This document shows positions 11,601 through 22,134 of a stretch of 64,000 bases of DNA, piece after piece. Each line of letters starts with the position of its first letter. Within the stretch, counting starts at the first letter, position 1. The stretch comes from Engraulis encrasicolus (Eukaryota > Chordata > Actinopteri > Clupeiformes > Engraulidae): assembly GCF_034702125.1 (NCBI RefSeq), contig NC_085857.1:52027897-52091896 (forward strand). Direction: 5' to 3'. The notes under the pieces were generated by a model. That model made no database searches, was not told where the DNA came from, and was given only the letters and a program-made list of their open reading frames with translations. A program made the translations under genes and the position numbers.

Positions 11601-14600
11601 AGGGGAATAACGTTCACTTTTGCAAACTTTTTGGATTTGCATGTTGTAATGCTTTACTGTTATTTTGTGTAGGCCTAATTGCTACAACAAATGGCATTAG
11701 AAATGATTTGCTGTATGGACTCATACGTTACGCAACGCTATGTGATCTGGCTTGACATTGTGAAATATGTCACTCGTAGCTCTAGTTATTATTACATGGA
11801 ATGTTTTTTTGAGACGAGATGGAATGGGAGGATGAAAGGGAGAAGAGTGTGCGTTCTGGTCGCCAACATGCTGTGTAGACACACGGGTCATCTAGTAACA
11901 ACCAAACATTGTTATGGCATATGTTTCAATGTTACGAAAGGTTGACAAAGTCGGACAGAAAGCATTACTCTTGATGTTTGCGAGCGAGGTCAGGGAGAGG
12001 GGAAAACCGTTCAGTTTTACAAACTTCAAAGATGTTGGAGTTCGCTCTATGGAAAAGTTATGGATGTGTCAAACGAAGCTAGGATTTGTACTAGGAATAT
12101 CACTCCGCGGCTGTCAAGCTTTCAAATCAGGGAACACAAATTGCTGATGGTGATCAAACAGGATTGCAATGTTGGTTTAATTTCAAACTTCATTCTATCA
12201 AGACAAGTATTTACACTTGCAGTCTAGCATAATAATGGGGTTGTTTTGAATGTTGTTGCAACTGGATGAGACTATTTTTGGGGGCAGGCTACCAATTGCC
12301 GTTCACTTGCGCTAGCTTAGCAACATGGAAATGATAATTCACAAGGACTGCATGGAATGTGAAAAAAAACGTTCTGGACACATTGTTTACACCCTGGCTG
12401 ACTCGGAAATGAGGTCTGGTGTCCAAAATCCCGGAGGTACACTTTAATTTGTTCATAATAAACAAAATATGTTGTAGTTAGAATGTAGTACATCATGTTA
12501 CAAGAACAGTCTAAAATGTTCCCATATGTTCCCAGGTCTTACTATTTTTTTTCTTTTTAAAATTTATTTTAAAGCATTCACCACCAGGGTCCTTACAAAG
12601 ATGGACCAGATAGTTGAGGCCCAGCAAGACTTGAGGAGGCTGGTCAGCGCCAATGTACAGGCAAGGGTTGCCGTGGACCCCCTCCCAAAATCCTACCGGA
12701 CAGAGGATGAGCTTCAGGAACTTTGCCAGCGTCTCCTGACCGACCACCCATATCGGAGGCAATTGGTATCCTTCCTCTCCCTCGATGGGACCACAACATT
12801 GGGCAAGTCGGTGCGCCGCATGTTGACCCGTATGGGTTCCACAGACCTGTGGTCTGGCTACAGCATGAGAGGGAGAAAGAAGAAATCTTTCAGCGAGCTG
12901 CCCCTCATGCAGGTTTTACAAAGTAAGTTTAAGTTTGGTCATGAGCAAATAGATATAGAGTATTCACATTGAATGGGGTGTTTCTATTGGTGTAGGATCA
13001 TTTGGGTCTGAGTCATGTAACTCCTAATGACTAAAGCGCCCACTGGTCACTAGTCTAGAAACCGAACACATCTGGCAACACTGAACATGCCCTGCACGCA
13101 TGAATCCCCCATGGCTAGCAATTAAGCTATATGTATTGTGTAGTCATTTACCAATACACTCTACACGATGTAACTTCAGAAATAATTCAACACAATGCTC
13201 AAAATATGCAGTCTAAAGGGCCGTACACACACGTCGCTGCTAGTTACTCGCTCAGCGGATGAAGTCAATAGAATGTCTACGTGTTCCAGCGAGTCTCGCT
13301 GGCGAGTAGGCGAGGAGAGTACAAGCGATGCGATGTGGGCGGGTTCCGAGATAAACTTATTTTATCTTCGAGCGACGCGAGTTAAGCGAGTAACCAATTG
13401 GAATGCAGAATACAGATTATTGACAGGTGACGTTGCCCCTGTGGTGTTCTGACCCTCCAACTTCTGCACGCCATCACACTTTGGTTAAAAGTGTTGAGGA
13501 AAATACATACAGTGTACACCATCAAAGGCTCATATGCATGGTTGTGCACTGCACACGATCAACGTTAAACAGCGTAGGCCTACATTTTGTTTCGTACGGA
13601 CGTTATTGGCGCGGACAGCGGGAACCATGACAACCAGTAAACAAAATCACCCAGAGCGAGTGGCAAGTAGGCGAATGAGCAAGTAGCGAGTAAATAGCAG
13701 CGACGTGTGTGTACGGCCCTTAACATCACAATACTGAATATATAGTTCAGCAATTGAATAGGACTCTTAAGAAACTAATTAAGGCACTACCAGCTAGACA
13801 TTTTCAACAGAAAGCACGCGCAAAAGCGATTGTAGTAGCTAGCTTTAGCGGCTAAATTTGGACATAAATTACTCAAATTCGGTTGGAAACATAACAAAAA
13901 AACATCTGCAACAAAAAACATCTACAACAATTCTACAACTGAAACCATGCTGGTAATACTTGCACGTTGTCACCCACGCAGACCACATACAAACATCAAG
14001 TAGAATAGGCAGACGGCATGTCTCCAGACTGATCTAGAACTACTCCCACAATTATCTCCGTAATGGCTGAACACAGGAGGACTCAACTACATAGAGCTCT
14101 CTAAGTCCAACCAGCAAGTGGCGCTGTTTCCAATTTCCGATCTACTGTATGGCCTTTACAACAGTTGCACTCAAAAAAAATTTGTGAAACAAGATGCTGT
14201 GTGCTCCAGCCTCTATCTACACAATGTTCATGTTCATGCTGTATAGCCCAAGCGTGTGCACGGTTTCGTCACAAAACACAATAATAAATCAAACAGAAAC
14301 AGTTGCTGGATGCAACATTGGATAATATAATTAGATAAGGACTACAGAGCGAAAAATGGCACAGATAGATTAGCTTACCAGTATTATCCAATAACCAAAA
14401 TCTGCGCTTTATTTCCAGAGGCATGCACCAACTGCCATCCAGCCTGCAAAACGGTGGACGTGGAGAGAGAGGTGGCGGAATTTCTCAAACATGCCCCCTT
14501 TAAAAAGGGTGGTTCGGGCAAGGTGAGTGATTTTTTTTGGTGTGTCTTCCTTGTTTTTTACCAACCCGCGGTCACAAGGCTCTCTCCAGTGGCCATAATA

Positions 14601-14883
14601 AAATAACAAAAACACATCCTAATTTCAGTCTGTGCATGCCATGTTGTTTAATGTAGCATAAAAGATAAACTTACCAGGAATTCAATGGATGATGATGGAT
14701 CATGTTCTCCACAGCACCAGCTTTATTTGGCCTACATTGTCTTATCTGGTTACTGTTGTTCTTCGTTTCATGTTACAGGTGGGAACGACGCAAACGCAAG
14801 GCCAGGCAAGCATCAACAGCAGCGACATCAATGGACCCAACACTCCAGGCGGCAGTCCGATTGGCAGCATTTTGCTTTTTTAG
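8607..14883 (+). CDS. DUF4806-domain protein, eight exons, intact frame
   Basis: I assembled the exons 8607-8696, 8790-8907, 9575-9712, 9801-9845, 10132-10194, 12575-12922, 14419-14522 and 14779-14883. All splice sites are GT-AG and phases match at every junction, giving 1011 nt and 336 residues. The N-terminal part (FQVVEFYKENPVTVAVVP, then YWPRSG and KWQRYAVKLVG) is the short beta-rich module usual in this family. DYDKALRCAKKAE follows. The DUF4806 domain lies at about residues 165-260 (LPKSYRTEDELQELCQRLL, FLSLDGTTTLGKSVRRMLT, SFSELPL), and a short helix (EREVAEFLKHAPFKK) ends it. Function is unknown; such proteins are often found with transposons. The ATG directly follows an AG, so an upstream exon could exist. 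Introns carry a Tc1-like element, a 2.1-kb TTAA element and a PIF MITE, yet the coding frame is undamaged, unlike the adjacent transposase. Confidence 0.85.
8935..9492 (-). mobile_element. Tc1/mariner element in intron 2 of the DUF4806 gene
   Basis: Inverted repeats of about 66 bp start with CAGTTGTGTGCATGAAAATA. They are flanked by TA on both sides (8933-8934 and 9493-9494), the Tc1/mariner target duplication. The inside carries a transposase remnant on the minus strand. Confidence 0.85.
9153..9270 (-). pseudogene. Tc1-type transposase C-terminal remnant
   Basis: The minus-strand frame encodes ELWNVVQLTW, PIDCCQPLVDSMHHR and a short tail. This matches the usual Tc1 transposase C-terminus, where a tryptophan helix precedes a P-x3-CQ-x-LVDSM-x2-R block. 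The catalytic DDE part is absent, so only the last ~40 codons remain. Confidence 0.7.
10806..11125 (+). pseudogene. THAP zinc-finger exon with an in-frame stop
   Basis: Translation from an ATG with a good Kozak context (CACCATGG) gives QCVYTNCNNK, then FHWFPVKDVERTKLWLLAA and CSDHFSPDDF. These are the C2CH zinc ligands (C-x4-C ... C-x2-H), the proline and tryptophan positions and the closing phenylalanine of a THAP domain. A TAG codon at 10962-10964 interrupts the single frame; no frameshift is needed. A donor (AACAG/GTTTGT) follows at 11125. THAP domains serve transposases as DNA-binding modules. This copy is inactive as it stands unless the stop is a sequence error. Confidence 0.75.
11215..12030 (+). 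repeat. 414-bp tandem duplication inside the THAP element
   Basis: Units 11215-11628 and 11629-12030 are closely similar and each contains GCATGTTGTAATGCTTTACT, ACGCAACGCTATGTGATCTG and GACACACGGGTCATCTAGTA. The duplication is internal to the TTAA element. Open frames within it have no recognisable domain. Confidence 0.85.
13217..13720. mobile_element. PIF/Harbinger-type MITE in intron 6 of the DUF4806 gene
   Basis: Near-perfect inverted repeats of about 35 bp (AGGGCCGTACACACACGTCG at the left, complement at the right) are flanked by TAA (13214-13216 and 13721-13723). The element is 504 bp long with no transposase. The ends resemble those of the elements at 4886 and 51217 in style but not in sequence. 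Confidence 0.9.
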
Positions 14884-14931
14884 ATTTTCTAAATAAATAA
14901 CATTGATTGTACACATCGCGTATGCTTTATT

Positions 14932-14933
14932 CT

Positions 14934-15018
<85 letters not shown>

Positions 15019-15046
15019 AATACTAATAATACTAATAATAATTAAA
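14932..15046. repeat. ACT/AAT trinucleotide microsatellite
   Basis: About 45 bases of (ACT)n pass directly into (AAT)n with ACT interruptions. It lies just past the stop codon of the DUF4806 gene, in its probable 3' untranslated region. Confidence 0.95.
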
Positions 15047-15724
15047 ATATAATGGCCTCATAAATGCTATAGAATAAAGCATAGGCCAAATTTTAAGACC
15101 CTAAAAGAAAAATCGAGCCCATATGGTGGTGGGCAGGTTTTATTTTCGGTGTCAACAATAGGTGTTGGTCACGTAATAAAACCCAAATTTACACCTTGTT
15201 TGAACGTCTGTGGACGTGTTTTTCCGAACGTGTTGTTTGACACAGTTTTGAAACGTTTAGAGAACGTGTTGGACACCAAAAAATAACCCTTTCAGAATGT
15301 GCTGAGCACGTAGCTGAGCAGTAGCTATACTGTAATTTTTATTACGACTGTTGTCGGCCACAGCTACGCCACATAACCAATAACTAATAATAAACCTCGC
15401 ACATCACGTAGCTTGCGCTCAGCTGACTAGTATACAAACTTACATCTGCGCTGCAAGCCAAGACGGGGCGTGGCTAGACCTGGGACCGAGCAGAACGGCG
15501 CAATTTAGAAGTGACTGGACTGACAAGATTTCAAGCTGGCGAAACTTCGGTGTTCTGATGATTTTGAATAAATAACTTCATGAACGTGTTCTGTATAGCC
15601 CATAGACCAATTCTATCTGCTGTATGAAGGGGTTTAATATGTCACCTTTAAAAGAAATGAGACACCCAATGCTTATCCGGCCCAGTTTAGCTGATGGCCC
15701 AATTTACCTGAACGCACCCTACTA

Positions 15725-15812
15725 AACATTACACTGGGCCTTTGGTAATAAATTACAACTCGGTCATTGCCATTCTGGCAAAATCAAGTTAAAAACGGGC
15801 CGTGCCTTAATG
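15725..15812 (+). repeat. dispersed repeat family, three copies
   Basis: A block of about 85 bp with GGGCCTTT, then GGTCATTGCCATTCTGGCAA and GGGCCGTG, recurs at 51650-51740 (plus) and in reverse at about 40385-40460. The solo LTR at 15814 is inserted at its end. The family has no coding capacity, and I could not define its true ends. Confidence 0.6.
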
Positions 15813-15813
15813 G

Positions 15814-16056
15814 TGTGACGTCCCCCTGTGCCCCCTTCAGGCCCAGGCCTGCCAGTGCACGGGTAGTTCTAGTACTTGATGGGGGTAGTCTAATTGACTG
15901 ACTGATTGCCCCGGTGGGGAGGTATAAAGTCCTCCTCTCCTCCCTAACCTGTAGGCACTCTGACCTCATTCACCACTGGCTTTGTTTCATTCTCTCCTTC
16001 TCTCCTCTCCTCTATACCCTCACTATTTGTTTTTTCTCTCTGCAGCTGAAATACTG

Positions 16057-16090
<34 letters not shown>

Positions 16091-16286
16091 ACACACATAA
16101 ACACACACACATAAACACACATAAACACACACACAACACCTCATAATTCACTCACATGCACCCAATCATCCCCCTAGACACATTTGTGTATATATTATTG
16201 TTGTTTTTCAATAAATAACCCTCAACCTTTAATTTTGTGTGCTCTCCATTTCATGCCGCTTCCCCTAACGAGCTGGGGTCGTAGCA
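15814..16286 (+). mobile_element. solo LTR of an LTR retrotransposon
   Basis: The 473-bp unit begins TGTGACGTCC and ends GTCGTAGCA, giving the usual TG...CA boundaries. It is flanked by the 4-bp duplication ATGG (15810-15813 and 16287-16290). It has a TATA-like box (GGTATAAAGT near 15921) and an AATAAA at about 16210. A CA repeat (16057-16139) sits inside. No second LTR or internal region is in the window, so it looks like the product of LTR-LTR recombination. Confidence 0.7.
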
Positions 16287-16352
16287 ATGGCTTAAATGTT
16301 ATATGTGTTGTGAATATGAATGTTATCTGTTCCATATTTTAATGGGTTTTAG

Positions 16353-16545
16353 GAACAGGATGGAGAATCTGACATGGCTCCAGCCCTGAGGTCTGAGGTG
16401 ATCCGTTCTTCTCCAGATCTGGTGTCCCTATTTCAGATAAAGAGATTATCAGTGCCACTGGTCGACTGCCAAACATCTCCAGGTCAACAAGAAGCATTCA
16501 GCAAAAACAAGAAAGATGGAGGAAAACCCAAAACTGGTATGAAAT

Positions 16546-16643
<98 letters not shown>

Positions 16644-18208
16644 GAGTAATTCCTAAAATCCTACAATCGGCATATTTATACTCATAGGCATCCTTTTTCT
16701 CAACACAGTGTTAAGATTATCACTTCAGTTACAATACCACATGGATGCAAATACACAATGATAAGCCATAATAGGCAAGGGTCCAAATGTATTTAGGCCA
16801 GGATGTAGTCAATATGTGGGTTTGTTAACGGAATGCTGGGTACACTTATTTTTAAGAGTTAAGATGAATGGGAATGATTTCTGTATTTTTAAGTTTTGCA
16901 GATATTTACATTTTAACGAAGAATTACAAACGAATATTTTCTGGGCATACGATGGATTTGTATCTAAATGAGTTTAAATGTTTCAAAAATTCTGTATGCC
17001 GACTTTCCCCAAAAAATGCCTACAGGGTTAGAGAACTTTGAAAGTACGGACCTGGCTATTTTAGCAGGTGCAGCTTTTCACGGTACAAAGTCAACAGTCA
17101 AAAAGAAGAACGCAACACTGCTTCTTCATGGTTCACCGCTTTATTCTGGTGTGCATCCTGGAACGAGCACCCATTTTCTTTTTTACTTTAGTTGAGCGCG
17201 TTATACCACTTATGTTAAAGGTCTAAATAATACAATGAGGATGAAGATCTAGTCTCTAAGTTATATGGAGTTATTAGTGGAATGCTGGCTAAACATATTT
17301 GAGGGGTTATGATGAATGGTACTGATTTTTGTATTTCTATTTTTTCAGAGAATATATATGACTGCAAACAGAGTGGGAAAGGTTTTTCAGCGGCAGGAAG
17401 GCCTAGCGAACACCATCGCATCACAGGAGAAAAACGGCCTCAGTGTCAACACTGTGGGAAACATTTTTCAGCGCCAAGCAAACTTAGAGGTCACCTGCGC
17501 TGTCACACAGGAGACAACGCCTATAACTGTGGACAGTGTGGGAAACGATTCTCACAGGCCGCAGATTTAAGAAGACACCAGCGCATTCACACAGGAGAAA
17601 AACCCTTCAACTGCCTACAGTGCGGGAAAAGATTTTCACAGGCAGCACATCTCAGTACACACCAGCGCCGTCACACTGGGGACAAACCCTACCACTGCAA
17701 TCAGTGCGGTAAAGACTTTTCAGTGGCAGGGGATCTCTGTAGACATCAGGTCGTTCACACAGGCGACAGGCCCCATCTCTGCCAACTGTGTGGCAAGCGA
17801 TTCTCACGGGCCGCTAATCTCCAAAGGCACCAGCGGAGTCACACTCCAGACAAGCCCTACAACTGTGGACAGTGTGGGAAGAGTTTCTCACTTGCGTTTG
17901 ATCTCCAAAGACACCAGCTCGTTCACACTGGAGACAAGCCATACTGTTGTGGACAGTGTGGGAAAAAGTTTTCACAGGCACACCATCTCAGAACACACCA
18001 GCGGATTCACACTGGAGACAAACCCTACCAATGTCTACTCTGTGGGAAAAGGTTTTCAGAGGCAGGAGTTCTGCGAAAACATCAGGTCGTTCACACGGGA
18101 GAGAAGCAATACTGTTGTGGACAGTGTGGGAAAAGCTTCTCACTGGCAGCTAATCTCAAAAGGCACCAGCGTGTTCACACCCGAGACAAACCTTCCGAGA
18201 GCCAATAG
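16353..18208 (+). CDS. C2H2 zinc-finger protein, two exons seen
   Basis: Exon 16353-16536 (phase 1 donor CTG/GTATGA) joins exon 17349-18208 (acceptor TTTTTTCAG) in frame. From the ATG at 16374 this gives 340 residues. The first exon encodes a fingerless leader with no recognised KRAB, SCAN or FISNA domain. The second encodes ten tandem fingers with HTGE/HTGD linkers. Finger 1 (YDCKQSGKGF) lacks its second cysteine and is degenerate; fingers 2-10 keep C-x2-C...H-x3-H. The product is probably a nuclear DNA-binding regulator. Helix residues differ between fingers, as expected for sequence-specific binding. The frame stops at TAG 18206-18208, but an eleventh finger-like block (GGKGYSEAGDFQRHQRV) continues in another frame. 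An upstream 5' exon was not identified. Confidence 0.85.
16542..16641. repeat. CA microsatellite in the zinc-finger gene intron
   Basis: Nearly pure (CA)n of about 100 bases starts six bases past the splice donor of the first zinc-finger exon. Confidence 0.95.
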
Positions 18209-18282
18209 CGGTGGGAAAGGTTACTCGGAGGCAGGAGATTTCCAAAGACACCAGCGCGTATGTAGCAAAAATCAGCTTGCAT
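18209..18282 (+). pseudogene. leftover eleventh zinc finger, out of frame
   Basis: Downstream of the stop, the next frame reads SGGKGYSEAGDFQRHQRVCSK. This is a finger lacking its first cysteine and with the last histidine replaced by cysteine. It shows that the array was once longer and was cut by a frame change near 18195. Confidence 0.6.
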
Positions 18283-18358
18283 GTGGCAAAAATCAGATTT
18301 AGGACTTACTCATGGATTTGTTTTCCTTTTTTTCCCTGTTCTAGAACTATAGCTATAG

Positions 18359-18608
18359 CGGTGGTTCTTCACCTTTTTTCTTAAACCACCCCTTTTCTGT
18401 GCCTGAGACAAGCTCTGCACCCCAAACTCAAACTTGCATACATGTGTATATGCATTAAAACATGATGTAAGTGAATAAGTGCAATGATTCAAAACATTAA
18501 TCAATACCATAATGATTTTAAATCGGGACCAATAATGTTTTGATTTTTTTTGTGTGTTTTGAAAAAAAACCCTGAAATCTCTACCGCACCCCAGGTTAAG
18601 TATCACTG
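18359..18608. mobile_element. hAT-type MITE
   Basis: The ends CGGTGGTTCTTCACC and GGTTAAGTATCACTG are degraded inverted repeats of the common CAGTGGTTCTCAACC type. The flanks AGCTATAG and TTCTATAG match at six of eight positions, which fits an aged 8-bp duplication. Confidence 0.65.
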
Positions 18609-19680
18609 TTCTATAGTCTCCAAACCCATCCGTTTCCAATTTCTGAAGTAGAATGGCCCTAAATCTAAAATGGTGGACATGCTGTCATATACTAAAAATT
18701 CTGACTTGAATTAATTTAAGGAAGATTTCATATGCATTTTTGAAATTGGTGTTTTTTTCATATATCTAGCCGCCAAAATATAAAATGACCTGTTTCCATT
18801 TTTTTTCTTAATATTTAGAAACCTGAGTCTTACCAGATGAATGGGTTCTGCCTTGGTCCTTGAACATTCCTCTGGAGCTACACCATAGACGTCTGCGGAG
18901 GCGCGGTTTTATCAAAAACTCCTTGCACGTGATTTTGGGGAAACACTTTTTTTATGAAGTGCTACTTTAACTACTCACAGATTCGCAAATACAGTTGAGA
19001 TAATAGAATCAATGTCGATGAGTGAGTCTGTGCGAGCGCCCATTATTTTCTGAAACAACTGACACGTTCTACTCATTTTTTTTCTCCAACACCTTCAACA
19101 TTTGACCAGGTAAATCTCTGAAAATTCTTTGATCCTGATTGGTTCTATTGCATTTCGGTTTGGGAGCAGGGCGAATCAAAAAATATACAGTACACATGGG
19201 TGTGGTGAGAGTCTGGCTATTTTTTTATTTTTTTTTTGTAAGATTTACATGGGGGATCAAGTTGTCTTGGACAGGCCATCCATAGAGATTTTGTCAGTTT
19301 ACATTGCCCTCCACTTAACATCTGGGAAGGGTCTTCTGGTAGGAGATTGATCTTGTTGCCAGGAGACCGGCCAGCTAACAAATGGGTGTAGGGATGAGGC
19401 AGTGTGGCAAACTATGACTCATTATATAGTAGGATTGGATTACGTGTCGGGACCAAATAGTAGTGCTGGGGTGAAATCAGACACACAATCATTCAAAGTT
19501 GAACAGAGTTCAGTTCACCCCATCCCACCAGTATTTCATTTCTCAATGTGGCCCTTCCAGACTGAGACAGTGAGAAATTAGTGCAGGGGTGTATGTAGTC
19601 ACTAAATGACACATGTGTGCATCTATTGGCTTATCAAAGTGATCAATTATATAAATGGTTCCCAAACAGGGGGTCGGGAC
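18609..19680. other. stretch with no supported gene
   Basis: Non-coding DNA downstream of the zinc-finger gene, with poly-T runs. No repeat boundary or gene could be defined. Confidence 0.35.
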
Positions 19681-19688
19681 CTCTAAGG

Positions 19689-20891
19689 CAGCGGTCCCCA
19701 ACCACCGGGTCGCGGACCGGTACCGGTCCGTGGACTATTTGATACCGGGCCGCACGACATAATTTATCTTTTTTTTTTTTTTTAAATCAGAAGACATGCC
19801 TTTGTTATGAACTGCAGTGCAGAACATATCACAAATATAACTTATAGTATTGCCATATTAGTCTAATATTTGCATTACTAGACACAAGCATTTTAATTTT
19901 CAATAACAAGCAAACTGTTCTATGTGCCATCCAATCACTAGTTGAATGTCAAATGCGCCAGAAGCATGCTGCGAGGCTGCGCCCACTTTATATTTCACTG
20001 CTGCAATGTAAACAGTGGATGGCTGTCGTTTTGGAGAGTTGGATGTCTTCTCTGACTCTTTCTTTTCAAGGTTTTGCGTTGCGAAGCAACGAAGCAAACT
20101 TTTGGGAGCTACTTTAGAAATCCACTTCTATCATTTGTTGCTATTTCAGTTTCGTGACAACAACGCTGTGTTACGAACGTAATTGCATTGTGATGTCATG
20201 TGGTTGCAAATAGGCTAATAACGACCAACACTTGTTTCAGGAGCTCAGCAGCAGTCCACACAAACGCGACGCAAGGGCACGCACTGCTATAGCAAAAACT
20301 TCAGCGGTATCAAATTCCAGCTTCCAACTATTCCCGTGTTGTTCGAAAAAACAATGACAACTGCTAGTTGGAAACAGTTGACCTTGAATTCATAGAAGCG
20401 CCACTTAGCCAGGAGACCTATAACCCAGTCAACCTAGATGTGAATTTCCCTACGCAAAATTGTTCTCAATGAAAATTAAAATGGCCAGAGAGCGCACTTT
20501 CTCGCATGGTGAAAAATAGTAGTAGCCTAGTACGCAGAAGTTTTGGGTGATCATTCCTTGCACCACTAGCCCTATAACCTGGCTCTACTACAAATTAGTG
20601 GGGTAATTGTCAGTTTAATAGTCAAATATTGTTATGTTTAAATGTAGGCTGTTACACATTTTGAATGGAGTGAAGGAAAAGGATTAGGCCTTATTTTTAG
20701 ACCCTATTAATACTATTATTATTAGACCTATTAATAATAACAATGATAACAAATAATAATTGGCCTTGGCTAATATTGGTGTAATATTATTGTTATTATT
20801 ACCATTATTATTATAACGCGTGACTGCCGGTCCACGGAAAAAAAATGGGACTCAAACCGGTCCCTAGTGCTAAAAAGGTTGGGGAACCCTG
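19689..20891. mobile_element. hAT element, 1.2 kb, perfect 8-bp target duplication
   Basis: The ends CAGCGGTCCCCAACC and GGTTGGGGAACCCTG are inverted repeats flanked by CTCTAAGG (19681-19688 and 20892-20899). No open frame inside resembles a hAT transposase, so it is a non-autonomous derivative. Confidence 0.9.
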
Positions 20892-20905
20892 CTCTAAGGG
20901 CAGCC

Positions 20906-21568
20906 TGATCTCCAAAAATTCCGTGCTCCTGGACACGGATGTTAAGGACACGAAATCCGTGTCCAGGAGCACGGATTTTGCTAAAATTCTGTGCTCCTGG
21001 ACACGGAATTGTTTTCCGTGATGGGCACACGGAAGTGCTTTCTATATTCCCACAGCACTGTGTTAACTAAAATACAAACCAAATGCTTATCCTAAGCAAA
21101 ATAATGCTATAGCAATTTAAGTTGTGCCCTGACCAAAACATTCCCTAACCTTAACCTGTCATTAAAGACATATTTTTGTAAAATACCTTTTCGAGTTGGT
21201 TGATAGGCTATCAAATTCATGTAATGAATGAAAGAATACTAGCTGTGCCCAGACCAAAACAATCCCTAACCCTAACCTGTCAGTAAGAAATGATTTTTTT
21301 TAGAGAAAAAATATTTGAAATTAGAAAAATCCTGAGAAAACACAAGACTGTGGAAACATAGAGCTGTGGGAGTATAGAGAGAGCACTTCTGTGTGTCCAT
21401 CACGGAAAACAATTCCGTGTCCAGGAGCACGGAAAACAATTCCGTGTCCAGGAGCACGGAAAACAATTCCGTGTCCTGGAGCACGGAATTTTGGCAAAAT
21501 CCGTACTCCTGGACACGGATTTCGTGTCCTTAGCATCCGTGTCCAGGAGCACAGATTTTTGGAGATCA
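20906..21568. repeat. long hairpin repeat built from a ~20-base CACGGA motif
   Basis: The left arm (20906-21080) and right arm (21340-21568) are inverted repeats rich in TCCGTGTCCAGGAGCACGGA and its complement. They begin and end with TGATCTCCAAAAAT and its complement. The spacer carries two similar ~60-bp blocks with CCCTAACCTTAACCTG-like sequence. In the arms the motif itself alternates in orientation, so smaller hairpins can also form. Open frames here are by-products of the repeat. Confidence 0.8.
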
Positions 21569-22062
21569 TGTTGCAGCGGGAGTCGTGGAGGTAATGCAGG
21601 GGGGTCGCAGAGAGCAGCAACTTTGCTCAATAATTGTGAAATCCAACAGCTAACAGCATTTCATAAATTCGTTCGTGACTCAGTTCACTTATACCGTTAA
21701 AAAAATTGTTTACTTTTGAGACTTTTGATGGGCTACAGTCCTGAAACTCCTGTATTCCTCTGTGTCGTTGGATTTATCTTCATGTTCAGCTGTTTCAATA
21801 CTCTTTCCTGAATTGCATCAAGCTCTTGTTTGTAACTCTTTCTCTCTTTTCTGTATAACTCTTGTGGATGTCAGGATTACCTTCACTTTTACTGTGGATT
21901 AAAATGAAAATATAGCGACAACATAAATAAATGGCGTTTGGAATATGAGGGGTGGGGGATGGTGGAAATATTCTTGTGTCCAAAATAGCAGCTGCAGTAG
22001 AAAGATATTGGGACCCATTGAATTATGTGGTGCCATACTGTTGGAACCCACTGAATCATGTG

Positions 22063-22063
<1 letters not shown>

Positions 22064-22131
<68 letters not shown>
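22064..22131. repeat. TC microsatellite
   Basis: About 68 bases of (TC)n, ending in CCTCCCTC. Confidence 0.95.

Positions 22132-22134
<3 letters not shown>

Larger units (their letters stand above)
10340..12443 (+). mobile_element. TTAA-flanked long-TIR element with a THAP exon (Kolobok-like)
   Basis: The element starts AGTGTACCTCCGGGATTTTG and ends with its complement, flanked by TTAA (10336-10339 and 12444-12447). The inverted repeats run about 280 bp (10340-10620 and 12165-12443). A THAP-domain exon and a 414-bp tandem duplication lie inside. TTAA targets plus a THAP domain fit Kolobok transposons; piggyBac also uses TTAA but lacks THAP. It lies in intron 5 of the DUF4806 gene. Confidence 0.85.

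Noticed and set aside
13195..13630. Two plus-strand frames of 67-85 codons
   Set aside because: They lie inside the PIF MITE, whose ends and TAA duplication are clear, and have no known domain.
16374..16649. Single open frame running through the CA repeat
   Set aside because: The donor at 16536 and a matching acceptor at 17349 show that the exon ends before the repeat.
21114..21290. CCCTAACC words as interstitial telomere
   Set aside because: Only one to two units each, inside the spacer of the hairpin repeat.
20906..21568. CRISPR-like spaced repeats
   Set aside because: The repeats alternate in orientation, have no unique spacers, and the genome is eukaryotic.
21272..21630. Frames with repeated LLDTELFSV or CSWTRNCFP
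   Set aside because: By-products of the CACGGA hairpin repeat, seen on both strands.
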